A DNA stretch of 64,000 nucleotides from Amycolatopsis orientalis DSM 43388 (GCF_000411975.1 NZ_ASXG01000058.1:45851-109850); one strand, 5' to 3'. Counted from the first letter of the stretch, positions 18,483 to 27,100 are shown. The notes: generated by a model from the sequence alone, not told the origin. Numbers and translations are program-made.

Positions 18483-19370
18483 CTACGGCCCCAGCGCGCG
18501 CCCAGCCGCCCGCCCCACCGCCTCCGCCACCACAGCCAGCGAAGGCGAGTCGAGCTTCCACTGCTGCCAATACAGCGCCACATCCACCGCCCGCTCCGGC
18601 GCCAGATCGACCAGCTCCCTACCGGACAGCTGCAGTTCCGGCACCATCCCCCAGCCCAGCCCGGCGGCCACCGCGTCCACAAAGGACACCGACGCCGGGA
18701 CGTAGTGCCGGACGCGGCTCGGCAGCTTGCGCCGGGTCAGCCGGCGCAGGAAACGGTCCTGCAGGTCGTCTTTCCGGTCGAACAGCACCGCGGGCGCGGC
18801 GGGCAGCCGCTCCGCCAGTGAGCCGCCGTCCAGCCAGCGCCGCGCGAACTCCGCCGACGCCACCGCCCGGTAGCGCATCGTGCCGAGGCGGCTGACCGTG
18901 CAGCCCTGCACCGGCTGCGGCGTCGCCGTGATCGCGGCCATCACCAGTCCCTCGCGCAGCAGCGCGGCCGTGTGGTCCTGGTCGTCGCTGCGCAGGTCGA
19001 ACGAGACCGGCGGCTCGGCGGGGACCTCTTCGAGCGCGGACAGGAACCAGGTGGCCAGCGAGTCCGCGTTGACCGCGATCGGCAGCGTCGCCGGGCGGCC
19101 GGGACCGCCGAGGCCCAGTTCCGCGCGCGTGTCCGCTTCGAGCCGGGTCAGCTGCCGCGCGAACCGCACCAGCACCTCGCCGGATTCGGTGAGCCGCACG
19201 GGTTTCGACCGCAGCACCAGCACCCGGCCGATCCGCTGCTCCAGCGCCTTCACCCGCTGGCTCACCGCGGGCGGCGTCACGTGCAGCACCGCCGCGGCCC
19301 GGTCGAACGACTGCTCGTCCACGACCGCGAGCAAGGTCCGGACTTGGTCGAGCGGAAGATCGGACATCAC
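18483..19370 (-). CDS. lysG: LysR-family regulator ArgP/LysG
   Basis: A 295-residue LysR regulator with HTH at about 5-62 ('FDRAAAVLHVTPPAVSQRVKALEQRIG') and a type 2 periplasmic-binding effector domain typical of ArgP/LysG/IciA. In corynebacteria LysG senses lysine, arginine or histidine and activates the divergent exporter lysE. That exact arrangement is present here, with lysE starting 67 bp away. The start is GTG 19370 (ATG at 19367 is one codon further). A -10 box TAAGAT sits 8 nt upstream of the GTG and no Shine-Dalgarno is seen, so the mRNA is probably leaderless. Confidence 0.9.
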   Translation of the reverse strand: MMSDLPLDQVRTLLAVVDEQSFDRAAAVLHVTPPAVSQRVKALEQRIGRVLVLRSKPVRLTESGEVLVRFARQLTRLEADTRAELGLGGPGRPATLPIAVNADSLATWFLSALEEVPAEPPVSFDLRSDDQDHTAALLREGLVMAAITATPQPVQGCTVSRLGTMRYRAVASAEFARRWLDGGSLAERLPAAPAVLFDRKDDLQDRFLRRLTRRKLPSRVRHYVPASVSFVDAVAAGLGWGMVPELQLSGRELVDLAPERAVDVALYWQQWKLDSPSLAVVAEAVGRAAGRALGP

Positions 19371-19437
19371 GATCGCTTATCTTAGTTCAGAATCTTTACC
19401 TGGATTAATGCTGCCGAACGCTTCTAGCGTCGGCGGG
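19371..19437. promoter_or_regulatory. Divergent lysG/lysE promoter region
   Basis: A 67-bp, locally AT-rich intergenic segment. On the minus strand TAAGAT (19379-19384) serves lysG. On the plus strand TAGCGT (19425-19430) lies 7 nt before GTG 19438 of lysE. Both spacings predict leaderless mRNAs. The segment between them (TTCAGAATCTTTACCTGG) is the natural place for the LysG site. Confidence 0.45.
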
Positions 19438-20043
19438 GTGATCGCTGCGCTCAGCGCCGGTTTCGGCACCGGCATGTCCCTCATCGTCGCCATCGGCGCA
19501 CAGAACGCTTTCGTGCTCCGCCAAGGACTGCGCGGCGGTCTCGTCGTGCCGGTGATCCTCGTCTGCACGCTGTCCGACGCGGTCCTCATCGCCGCCGGGG
19601 TGAGCGGGATCGGGGCGGTGCTGCGCCGGTGGCCGTCGGCGCTCACGGCGATCGCGATCGTCGGCGGGCTCTTCCTCATCGGATACGGGCTCCTCGCCGC
19701 CCGCCGCGCCTTCCGGCCGGGCACGCTGACCGTCTCGCCCGCCGACCTGACGTCGCCGAAGCGCACCCTGCTCACCTGCCTCGCGCTCACCTGGCTCAAC
19801 CCCCACGTCTATCTCGACACGGTTCTCCTCGTCGGTTCCGTCGCGGCCGGACACGGCGACGGCCGCTGGCTCTTCGGCCTCGGCGCGGTGGCCGCGAGCG
19901 CGGTCTGGTTCAGCGCGCTCGGTCTGGGCGCGCGGAAGCTGTCCGACGTGTTCGCGCGTCCGGCGGCCTGGCGGATCCTGGACGGCGTGATCGCCACGAC
20001 CATGATCGCGCTGGGCGTCGCACTGCTGCTCCAACGGGGATGA
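19438..20043 (+). CDS. lysE: LysE-family basic amino acid exporter
   Basis: A 201-residue, six-helix exporter of the LysE/ArgO family. The N-terminus 'LSLIVAIGAQNAFVLRQG' motif of the family appears as 'MSLIVAIGAQNAFVLRQG' and the second half shows 'LALTWLNPHVYLDTVLLVG'. It exports lysine/arginine at toxic internal levels under LysG control. An ATG at 19408 is in frame, but GTG 19438 places the first helix as in characterised relatives and lies 7 nt after a TAGCGT box, so it is preferred. Confidence 0.9.
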   Translation: MIAALSAGFGTGMSLIVAIGAQNAFVLRQGLRGGLVVPVILVCTLSDAVLIAAGVSGIGAVLRRWPSALTAIAIVGGLFLIGYGLLAARRAFRPGTLTVSPADLTSPKRTLLTCLALTWLNPHVYLDTVLLVGSVAAGHGDGRWLFGLGAVAASAVWFSALGLGARKLSDVFARPAAWRILDGVIATTMIALGVALLLQRG

Positions 20044-20087
20044 ATCGGCCGCCTTCCGGCGAACAAGACATTTAGTGTTGCTAATAA

Positions 20088-20107
20088 CTCTGAGTCAGAG
20101 CTAACTT
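20088..20107. promoter_or_regulatory. MarR operator palindrome and leaderless -10 box
   Basis: CTCTGA-G-TCAGAG (20088-20100) is a perfect 6+1+6 palindrome immediately followed by TAACTT (20102-20107), a -10 box ending 6 nt before the MarR ATG. An operator abutting the -10 box fits autorepression of the MarR-ABC operon. Confidence 0.5.
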
Positions 20108-20113
20108 GGCGGC

Positions 20114-20566
20114 ATGCCCGCGCCCCGGATCGACCTCGCCGAACGCATTCTCACCGCCGTACTGGGCGTACGCCGGGTCGTGCGCCGCCGGGCGCGGGCC
20201 GAACTGCCGGGGCCGCATCTCCCGGGTTCCCAGGTGGAACTGCTGCGCGTGGTGCACCGGAACCCGGGCATCGGGGTCGCCGCGGCGGCCCGGGAGCTGA
20301 GCCTGGCCGGGAATTCGGTGAGCACGCTCGTGAACACGCTCACCGAAGCCGGCCTGCTCCGGCGCGAAGTCGATCCGGCCGACCGGCGGGCCGCGCGGCT
20401 GCAGCTCACCGACGCGGCCCGGGACCGGATGGCGACCTGGCGGCGCACCCGCATCGGGCTGGTGTCCGCCGCCCTCGCCCGACTGTCCGAAGAGGACACT
20501 TCGGCGATCGTCGCCGCGCTGCCCGCCCTCGAACGGCTCACCGAACTGCTCAAGGAGGACACATGA
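20114..20566 (+). CDS. MarR-family transcriptional regulator
   Basis: A 150-residue winged-helix regulator. The HTH is at about 45-90 ('GIGVAAAARELSLAGNSVSTLVNTLTEAGLL') and the beta wing is 'REVDPADRRAARLQLTDAARDRM'. It overlaps the ABC ATPase gene by ATGA and is preceded by a palindrome over the promoter, so it most likely represses its own operon, a drug-type ABC-2 exporter, until a ligand binds. Confidence 0.9.
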   Translation: MPAPRIDLAERILTAVLGVRRVVRRRARAELPGPHLPGSQVELLRVVHRNPGIGVAAAARELSLAGNSVSTLVNTLTEAGLLRREVDPADRRAARLQLTDAARDRMATWRRTRIGLVSAALARLSEEDTSAIVAALPALERLTELLKEDT

Positions 20567-21360
20567 GCGAACCCGCGGTCCGCTGCACCGGCTTGCGGCA
20601 CTCCTTCGGAGCCACGGTCGCGGTCGACGGCGTGGACCTCGCCATCGAACCCGGCGAGGTCTTCGGCCTCCTCGGCCCGAACGGAGCCGGGAAAACCACC
20701 ACGATCCGGATGATCACCACGCTGCTGCCGGTCGCGGCGGACCGCATCGCCGTGTTCGGGCTCGACGTCGCCCGCCGACGGATGGCCGTGCGCCGGCTGA
20801 TCGGCTATGTCCCGCAACAGCTTTCCGCCGACGGCGCGCTCACCGGGCGCGAGAACGTCTCCCTGTTCGCCCGGCTCTTCGACGTTCCCCGCGCGCAACG
20901 CGCCGCACAGGTGCGCGAGGCGCTGGAACTCGTCGGCCTGGAGAACGACGCGGACCGCCCGGCCGGACGCTACTCCGGCGGCATGATCCGCCGGCTGGAA
21001 CTGGCGCAGGCACTGGTCAGCTCGCCCCGGCTGCTGATCCTCGACGAACCGACCATCGGCCTCGACCCGGTAGCGCGCTCGGCGGTCTGGGAACGGATCT
21101 CGGAGATCCGCGCCAAAACCGGCATGACCGTGCTCGTCACGACTCATTACATGGACGAGGCCGAGCAGTACTGCGACCGCGTCGCGCTGATGCACGCCGG
21201 CAAGATCCGCGCACTCGGCACCCCCGCCGACCTCGAAGCCGGACTCGGCCCGGAGTCCACTTTGGACGACGTGTTCCGGACCGTCACCGGGAACGCGCTC
21301 GACGCCGGAGGGATCCGCGATGTCCGGGCCGCCCGCCGCACCGCCCGCCGGCTCGGCTGA
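20563..21360 (+). CDS. ABC-2 type exporter ATPase (DrrA-like)
   Basis: A 265-residue ATPase: Walker A 'GPNGAGKTT', signature 'YSGGMIRRLELAQAL', Walker B 'LLILDEPTIGLD', switch His in 'TTHYMDEAEQYCD', and the DrrA-type C-terminal segment 'ESTLDDVFRTVTG'. It would energise the permease encoded at 21785. Normal DrrA-DrrB pairs overlap or nearly touch, whereas here 424 bp of repeats separate them. The last codons ('GGIRDVRAARRTARRLG') run into the first repeat unit, so the C-terminus may have been altered by the repeat expansion. Confidence 0.92.
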   Translation: MSEPAVRCTGLRHSFGATVAVDGVDLAIEPGEVFGLLGPNGAGKTTTIRMITTLLPVAADRIAVFGLDVARRRMAVRRLIGYVPQQLSADGALTGRENVSLFARLFDVPRAQRAAQVREALELVGLENDADRPAGRYSGGMIRRLELAQALVSSPRLLILDEPTIGLDPVARSAVWERISEIRAKTGMTVLVTTHYMDEAEQYCDRVALMHAGKIRALGTPADLEAGLGPESTLDDVFRTVTGNALDAGGIRDVRAARRTARRLG

Positions 21361-21784
21361 CCTCCGCCCTGCTCGCCACCGAAACGCGCCGCGGACAGAG
21401 ACAGCCGCGACACCCGCACCACTCGCCGCGTCGGCTAACCGCTGCAGCGCGGCCCACGTCATCCACCGGTGATGCGCCCCAGGCAGAAGGGAACCGCGAT
21501 GTCCCCACCACACACCGCCTCGGCCGACCACAGCCCGCACCACGACTCAACCCACAGCCCCCACCGGTGACGGGCCCCGCGCCGAGGCACACCGCGACAC
21601 CCGCACCACACACCGCCTCCGCCAACTGCAGCCCGCATCACAGCGCGGCCCACGTCTCCCACCGACGACGCGCGGAGGAAACCGCGATGCCCGCACCACA
21701 CATCGCCTCGGCCGACCCCAGCCCGCACCACGACTCAACCCACAACCCCCACCGGTGACCCGCCCCGCGCAGAAGGGAACCGCG
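21311..21784 (+). repeat. Degenerate tandem repeat of the downstream permease start region
   Basis: Units of about 87-99 bp recur with anchors 'ccgcgatgtccg'-like at roughly 21315, 21405, 21490, 21590 and 21680. The last copy is the genuine permease ribosome binding site, ATG and first codons at 21775-21810. Each unit echoes 'gaaccgcgATGtccgcacca' and 'cgccgcctcggccgac'. Alternate units match best: those at 21490 and 21680 share CACGACTCAACCCACA and CCCCCACCGGTGAC, and those at 21405 and 21590 share CAGCGCGGCCCACGTC, giving a second period of about 186-190 bp. No gene is supported inside, and short ORFs on both strands arise from the repeats. Copies retain ATG at 21319, 21498 and 21687. Confidence 0.75.
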
Positions 21785-22606
21785 ATGTCCGCACCACTCG
21801 CCGCCTCGCCCGCCGTGTCGGCCGACCCCGGCCCGCTCGGCCAGTTGCGCGTGCTGTTCTCCCGGATCGGCGCGATGTGCCTGGTGGAACTGCAAAAACT
21901 CCGCCGGGACCAGACCGAGCTGCTCACCCGGGCCATCCAGCCCGCGCTGTGGCTGCTCATCTTCGGCGAAACGTTCACCCGGCTGCGCGCGATCCCGACC
22001 GGGTCGGTCCCGTACCTCGACTATCTCGCGCCCGGCATCCTCGCCCAGTCCGCGCTGTTCATCTCCATCTTCTACGGCATCCAGATCATCTGGGAGCGCG
22101 ACGCGGGCGTCCTCGCGAAGCTGCTTGTCACGCCCACCCCGCGCGCCGCGCTGGTGACCGGCAAGGCTTTCGCCGCCGGAGTGCGCGCTTTCGTGCAGGC
22201 GTGCATCGTGGTGCTCCTCGCCGCAGTGCTCGGCGTCGGGCTGACCGCGAATCCGTTGCGGCTGCTGGGAGCGGCGGCGGCCGTGGTGCTGGGTTCGGCC
22301 TTTTTCTGCTGTCTTTCGATCGTTATCGCCGGTTTGGTGCTTTCCCGCGAACGGCTGATGGGCATTGGCCAGGCGATCACGATGCCGCTGTTTTTCGGGT
22401 CCAACGCGCTCTATCCGGTGAACCTGATGCCGTCCTGGCTCAAGGTGCTGAGCCACGCGAACCCGCTCAGTTACCAAGTCGATGCCTTGCGGGGACTCTT
22501 GATCGGCACCCCCGCGAACCTCGGGGCCGACTTCGGCGTCTTAGTGGGTGCGACCGCGCTGGCGATCGCGGTCGCTTCGGCTCTGCTGGGAAGGCTGGCT
22601 CGATGA
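21785..22606 (+). CDS. ABC-2 type exporter permease (DrrB-like)
   Basis: A 273-residue inner-membrane permease with about six helices and the ABC-2 signature region 'SNALYPVNLMPSWLKVLSHANPL', as in daunorubicin DrrB. It pairs with the ATPase at 20563. The start is ATG 21785, with AGAAGGGA 8 nt upstream. The N-terminal 20 residues ('MSAPLAASPAVSADPGPLGQ') are low-complexity and lie in the tandem-repeat sequence. The substrate is probably a hydrophobic small molecule, not defined by sequence. Confidence 0.92.
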   Translation: MSAPLAASPAVSADPGPLGQLRVLFSRIGAMCLVELQKLRRDQTELLTRAIQPALWLLIFGETFTRLRAIPTGSVPYLDYLAPGILAQSALFISIFYGIQIIWERDAGVLAKLLVTPTPRAALVTGKAFAAGVRAFVQACIVVLLAAVLGVGLTANPLRLLGAAAAVVLGSAFFCCLSIVIAGLVLSRERLMGIGQAITMPLFFGSNALYPVNLMPSWLKVLSHANPLSYQVDALRGLLIGTPANLGADFGVLVGATALAIAVASALLGRLAR

Positions 22607-22651
22607 AACACCCCCGTCCGCACACAGTTTTCTCACCGGGACAGGCATAAC

Positions 22652-24781
22652 GTGGGAACCGTGTCTCGTCGCAGGGGGATAGCCCCGTTCCTCGGATTGT
22701 GCGTGCTGGCCGGGATTCTCGTCGCGGGCACGCTGGCCCCGGTCGCGATCGGGGCCGGAGTGCTGTCCAACCAGGTCAGCGATTCGGTCGATGCCATTTC
22801 CGCCGATCTGGTGCACGCGGAGCCGCCGCTCGTCACCACGGTCACCGATCGCAACGGCGGGACGATCGCGACGTTGTACTCGCAGTACCGCATTCCGGTC
22901 ACCGCGGCACAGATCTCCCCGGCGATGAAAGCCGCGATCGTCGACATCGAGGACCGCCGGTTCTACAGCGAGGGCGGCGTCGACCCGCAGGGCATGCTGC
23001 GCGCCGCGGTGCACAACAGTTCCGGCGGGAACCTGCAGGGCGCGTCCACGCTCACGCAGCAATACGTGAAGAACTACCTCGTGAACGTCGTGGATCGCAA
23101 CGACAAGGCAGCGCAGCAACGGGATCAGGAGGATTCGCTGGCGCGCAAGCTGCGCGAGGCGAAGATGGCCGTGCAGCTGAGCCAGACCGTGTCCAAAGAC
23201 GACATCCTGGCCGACTACCTGAACGTGGTCGAATACACCGGCACGGTCTACGGCGTCGGAGCCGCCGCGCAGGCGTATTTCGGGACGACCGCGGACAAGC
23301 TGACCGTGCCGCAGGCCGCGCTGCTCGCCGGGATGGTGAACAACCCCAACGTCTACAACCCGTACACGCATCCGGACAAGGCGCTCCAACGGCGCAATCT
23401 GGTGATCGATTCGATGGTGTCCGCGCGGTCGATCCCGGCGTCCTACGGCGAAGCCGCGAAGGCGACCCCGTTGGGCCTCACCGGTTCGCGGCCGCAAGCC
23501 CCGTCGAGCACGTGCCTCGGCGCGGCTCCGGACGCCGGGTTCTTCTGCGCGTACGCGGTGCACTATCTGGTGCAGTCCGGGCTCACCGCCGACCAGATCG
23601 ACACCGGCGGATACACCGTGAAGACCACCATGGACCCGCACGTGAGCCAGGTGACCAAGGACGCGGTGGACGCGAACGTGCCGACCACGCAGGACGGCGT
23701 CGCCAACACGTTCGCGGTCGTGCAGCCGGGCAGCGACGGGCACCAGGTGCTCGCGATGGTCGCGAACCGCAATTACGGCACCGATCCGGACCAGGGCGAG
23801 ACGTCCACGAACATCGTGGCCGACGCGAGCAACAAGTTCGGCGCGGGCTCGTCGTTCAAGATCTTCACCTCGGCCGCGGCGATGGTCGCCGGGAAGGCGG
23901 GCCTGAACACGCCGCTGCCGAACCCGTACAGCGACTGCTTCAACCCGCCCAACATGAACCGGTACACGCACTGCTATCCGGTCAGCAACGACGGCACGAA
24001 CTACCCGAACCCGATCTCGCTGGCCACGGGTTTGGCGACCTCGCCGAACGTCGCGTTCGTCGGCCTGGAGGCGCAGGTGGGCATGCCCGCGGTGCTGGAC
24101 ATGGCGCGGAAACTGGGCCTGCGCAACACCATGGCGACCAACGACGCGGGCAGCAAGCCGATCACCGACCCGTCCGATCCCCGGTCGAAGAACCCGCAAT
24201 ACAACGAACCGCAGTCGCAGTACTTCCAGAACCTGCTGTCCTTCACCCTGGGCAACAGCCCGGTCAGCCCGCTGGAAATGGCGAACGTCTCGGCCACCTT
24301 GATGAGCGGCGGCATGTGGTGCCCGCCGAACCCGATCCTGTCCGTCACCGACCGCCACGGCCAGCCCGTCCCGCTGCACCAGCAGGCCTGCGAACAGGTG
24401 ATCCCGCCCGGCGTCGCGAACACGCTGGAAGCGGGCCTGAGCCAGGACACCACCATCGGCACGTCCGCCGCCGCGGCCCGGTCGGCCGGCTGGACCCACC
24501 CGGACATCGGCAAGACCGGAACCACGCAGCAGAGCGAATCCGTCGCGTTCGTCGGCGGGGTCGACCACTACGCCGTGTCCTCCATGGTCTTCGCCGACGG
24601 CCCCCGTCCGCAGGAAATCTGCCCCGGCAACCCGGTCCACCTGGGCGACTGCGGCCACGGCGCCTTCGGCGGCACGGTCGCCGCGCCGCCGTACTTCGCC
24701 GCGATGAACCAGCTGCTGGCCGGAGAGCCGGATGTCCCGATCCCGCCCCCGGATCCGGCTTACCTGGACGCACACGCCTGA
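22652..24781 (+). CDS. Class A penicillin-binding protein (transglycosylase/transpeptidase)
   Basis: A 709-residue bifunctional peptidoglycan synthase anchored by one N-terminal helix (about residues 10-35). The GT51 glycosyltransferase domain shows 'EDRRFYSEGGVDPQG' and 'GASTLTQQYVKN'. The transpeptidase has the SxxK motif in 'GSSFKIF', SxN as 'SPN' in 'ATSPNVAFV', and 'KTGT'. It is shorter than PonA-type enzymes and lacks a PASTA tail. The start is GTG 22652; GTG 22661 is an alternative three codons on. The next gene, a CdiI-type immunity protein, follows 53 bp later in the same direction and may be co-transcribed. Confidence 0.95.
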   Translation: MGTVSRRRGIAPFLGLCVLAGILVAGTLAPVAIGAGVLSNQVSDSVDAISADLVHAEPPLVTTVTDRNGGTIATLYSQYRIPVTAAQISPAMKAAIVDIEDRRFYSEGGVDPQGMLRAAVHNSSGGNLQGASTLTQQYVKNYLVNVVDRNDKAAQQRDQEDSLARKLREAKMAVQLSQTVSKDDILADYLNVVEYTGTVYGVGAAAQAYFGTTADKLTVPQAALLAGMVNNPNVYNPYTHPDKALQRRNLVIDSMVSARSIPASYGEAAKATPLGLTGSRPQAPSSTCLGAAPDAGFFCAYAVHYLVQSGLTADQIDTGGYTVKTTMDPHVSQVTKDAVDANVPTTQDGVANTFAVVQPGSDGHQVLAMVANRNYGTDPDQGETSTNIVADASNKFGAGSSFKIFTSAAAMVAGKAGLNTPLPNPYSDCFNPPNMNRYTHCYPVSNDGTNYPNPISLATGLATSPNVAFVGLEAQVGMPAVLDMARKLGLRNTMATNDAGSKPITDPSDPRSKNPQYNEPQSQYFQNLLSFTLGNSPVSPLEMANVSATLMSGGMWCPPNPILSVTDRHGQPVPLHQQACEQVIPPGVANTLEAGLSQDTTIGTSAAAARSAGWTHPDIGKTGTTQQSESVAFVGGVDHYAVSSMVFADGPRPQEICPGNPVHLGDCGHGAFGGTVAAPPYFAAMNQLLAGEPDVPIPPPDPAYLDAHA

Positions 24782-24834
24782 GCCGCCCGGACCGGTTCGG
24801 CGGAGACCTTCGCCCCGAAACGAGGTGACCACCG

Positions 24835-25254
24835 ATGTCCCGCCGGACCGACCGGTCCGCCCCATCGCTGCAGCAGATCGAGAACTCCGACTGGGGCGAC
24901 CCGCCCGCCGACACGACGCGCCTGATCAGGACCGTGCATCGGTTGCGGCGCAAGCCCCTCGGCCTGCTCACCGCCGAGGACGTCCGCCTGCTGCTGGGCC
25001 AGCACGTCGGCGTGCCGTTCCTCGTGCCGCGGGCGCTGGCGATGCTGGAAGAAGACCCGCTGTGCGAAGGCGACTTCTACCCCGGCGACCTCCTCGCGTC
25101 GACGCTGCGCGTCCCGCTCTCGCACTGGCGCACCAACCCGGACCACCTCGACCGGCTCGAACGCGTCCTCGCCTCGATCGACCCGGACGCCGAGGATTTC
25201 GACACCCTGCTCCGCGGGCCGATCGCCGCCTTCCGCGCCCAGTTCGACGGCTGA
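24835..25254 (+). CDS. CdiI-type contact-dependent inhibition immunity protein (orphan)
   Basis: A 139-residue soluble protein matching my recollection of the CdiI immunity family found widely as stand-alone genes in actinobacteria: 'SLQQIENSDWGDPP', 'TVHRLRRKPLGLLTAEDVRLLLGQ', 'LVPRALAMLEEDPL' and 'EGDFYPGDLLASTLR'. The ATG has GAGGTGA 7 nt upstream. No CdiA/CdiB, WXG100 or polymorphic toxin gene is visible in the window. It may protect against toxins of neighbours or have been adopted for another role near the peptidoglycan synthase gene. The family call is from motif memory, not a search. Confidence 0.7.
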   Translation: MSRRTDRSAPSLQQIENSDWGDPPADTTRLIRTVHRLRRKPLGLLTAEDVRLLLGQHVGVPFLVPRALAMLEEDPLCEGDFYPGDLLASTLRVPLSHWRTNPDHLDRLERVLASIDPDAEDFDTLLRGPIAAFRAQFDG

Positions 25255-25426
25255 CCCTCACCGCAGCCCGCCAAGGACTCCACCCCGCCGACGCGACTCT
25301 TTCCCTGTCGCCCCCGGAAGCGCGCCGACCGCGCCCCACAGCGTCCCGCGTCCCCTCCCCAGGCCGGTCCCGACTGCGCTCCGTGCCCCCGCGACCGCCG
25401 TCCGATGTTGCGTCTTCCTGACGGTC

Positions 25427-25443
25427 GTAAAACGTATTACAGT
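25427..25443. promoter_or_regulatory. Near-perfect palindrome over promoter of the CoA-ligase gene
   Basis: GTAAAACGTATTAC (25427-25440) is palindromic at 12 of 14 positions around ACGT, and overlaps TACAGT (25438-25443), a plausible -10 box. It is an AT-rich island in GC-rich surroundings, typical of a TetR-type operator controlling aromatic catabolism genes. No TetR gene is adjacent. Confidence 0.45.
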
Positions 25444-25486
25444 AGCTGGACGCGTGAATGGCCGTCGTCTGAATTGGGGGCACGTG

Positions 25487-27100
25487 GTGCAGCTCCAGCC
25501 GAGTGCGCATGTCGACACGTTCTGCCGGGACCACCTCCCGCCGTTCGAGCAGTGGCCTCAGTTGTGGTTCGACCTGCCCGAACTGCAGTACCCCGACCGG
25601 CTCAACGCGGCCACCCGGCTGCTCGACGACACGATCGCGCGCTGGGGAGCCGACCGTCCCGCGCTGCTCTCGCCCGCCGAATCCTGGTCCTACCGCGACC
25701 TGCTGACCCGCGCCAACCAGATCGCGCACGAACTCACCGCCCAAGGCGTCGTGCCCGGGAACCGCGTGCTGCTGCGCGGGCCGAACACCCCGTGGCTCGC
25801 CGCGTGCTGGCTCGGCGTGCTGAAGGCGGGCGCGGTCGCCGTCGCCACCATGCCGATGCTGCGCGCGCACGAGCTGTCGAAAATCATCGAAGCGAGCACG
25901 CCGGTCCTCGCGCTCTGCGACCACCGCTACCCCGAGGAACTGCAGCCCTTCGACCTCCCCCTGATTCCGTACGGCGGCGACAGCCCCGACGATCTCGCCG
26001 CCCGCTGCGCCACCCGTCCCGAAACCTTCCAGGACGTCGACACCGCCGCGGACGACGTTGCGCTCCTCGCCTTCACCTCCGGCACCACCGGCCGCCCCAA
26101 GGCGACCATGCATTTCCACCGCGACCTGCTCGCCATCGCCGACACGTTCTCCCGGCATCTGGTCAAACCCCGGGAAACCGACCTGTTCTGCGGCACTCCT
26201 CCGCTGGCGTTCACCTTCGGCCTCGGCGGCCTGCTGGTGTTCCCGCTGCACGCCGGCGCCGCGTCGCTGCTCGTCGAACGCGCCACGCCGACCGAACTCG
26301 CCGACCTCGTCGCCGAACATCACGTGACCGTCCTGTTCACCGCACCCACCGCGTACCGCGCGATCCTGGCGTCCGACCGCCGCCCGCTGCTGGCCGGCTT
26401 GCGCCGCGCGGTGTCCGCAGGCGAAGCGCTGCCCGCATCGGTCGCGACCGACTTCCACGAGGCGACCGGCCACTGGCTCATCGACGGCATCGGCAGCACC
26501 GAAATGCTGCACGTCTTCATCTCCGCCGCCGACGAAGACGCCCGCCCCGGCGCGACCGGCCGCGTCGTGCCGGGCTACCGCGCGCGAATCGTCGACGACA
26601 ACGGGCACCCCGTCCCCGACGGCACCCCCGGCCGCCTGGCCGTCCAAGGCCCGACGGGCTGCCGCTACCTCGCCGACGACCGCCAGACCGTCTTCGTCGA
26701 GGACGGCTGGAACCTCACCGGCGACACCTACGTCCGCGACTCCGACGGCTACTTCCACTACCGCGCCCGCAGCGACGACATGATCGTCTCCTCCGGCTAC
26801 AACATCGCCGGCCCCGAGGTGGAAGAGGTGCTGCTGCGCCACCCGGACGTCCTGGAATGCGCCGTGGTCGCCGCCCCGGACGACGCGCGCGGTTCGATCG
26901 TCGCCGCCTACGTGGTCCTCAACGAAGGCGTCCCGGGCGACGACGCGAAGGCCAAGGAACTGCAGGACTTCGCGAAATCCCTTGCCGCGCCGTACAAATA
27001 CCCGCGGCGAGTGGAGTTCATCCCGAGCCTGCCGCGCAACCCGAGCGGCAAGGTCCAGCGCTACCTGCTGCGCCGTCGCGCCGCGGAACCGGTGAGCTGA
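25487..27100 (+). CDS. Benzoate/2-aminobenzoate-type CoA ligase (AMP-forming)
   Basis: A 537-residue ANL-superfamily ligase most like aryl-CoA ligases of the benzoate or anthranilate group, beginning 'QPSAHVDTFCRDHLPP'. P-loop 'TSGTTGRPKATMHFHRD', 'GIGSTEMLHVF', 'TGDTYVRDSDGYFHYRARSDDMIVSSGYNIAGPEV' split as usual, and C-terminal catalytic Lys in 'RNPSGKVQRYLL'. It would activate an aromatic acid with ATP and CoA for ring catabolism or as a starter unit. The start chosen is GTG 25487, with GGGGG 6 nt upstream; GTG 25454 (10 nt from a -10 box, leaderless) and GTG 25484 are alternatives. No other aromatic pathway genes are adjacent. Confidence 0.88.
   Translation: MQLQPSAHVDTFCRDHLPPFEQWPQLWFDLPELQYPDRLNAATRLLDDTIARWGADRPALLSPAESWSYRDLLTRANQIAHELTAQGVVPGNRVLLRGPNTPWLAACWLGVLKAGAVAVATMPMLRAHELSKIIEASTPVLALCDHRYPEELQPFDLPLIPYGGDSPDDLAARCATRPETFQDVDTAADDVALLAFTSGTTGRPKATMHFHRDLLAIADTFSRHLVKPRETDLFCGTPPLAFTFGLGGLLVFPLHAGAASLLVERATPTELADLVAEHHVTVLFTAPTAYRAILASDRRPLLAGLRRAVSAGEALPASVATDFHEATGHWLIDGIGSTEMLHVFISAADEDARPGATGRVVPGYRARIVDDNGHPVPDGTPGRLAVQGPTGCRYLADDRQTVFVEDGWNLTGDTYVRDSDGYFHYRARSDDMIVSSGYNIAGPEVEEVLLRHPDVLECAVVAAPDDARGSIVAAYVVLNEGVPGDDAKAKELQDFAKSLAAPYKYPRRVEFIPSLPRNPSGKVQRYLLRRRAAEPVS

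Noticed and set aside
20101..21543. A 480-codon open frame on the minus strand opposite the MarR/ABC genes
   Set aside because: It is antisense to two well-supported genes, has shadow-like composition and extends into the tandem repeat; it does not resemble a protein family.
21567..21758. Short ORF in the repeat array as a small gene
   Set aside because: It consists only of repeat units, lacks coding bias and has its start in a duplicated pseudo-start.
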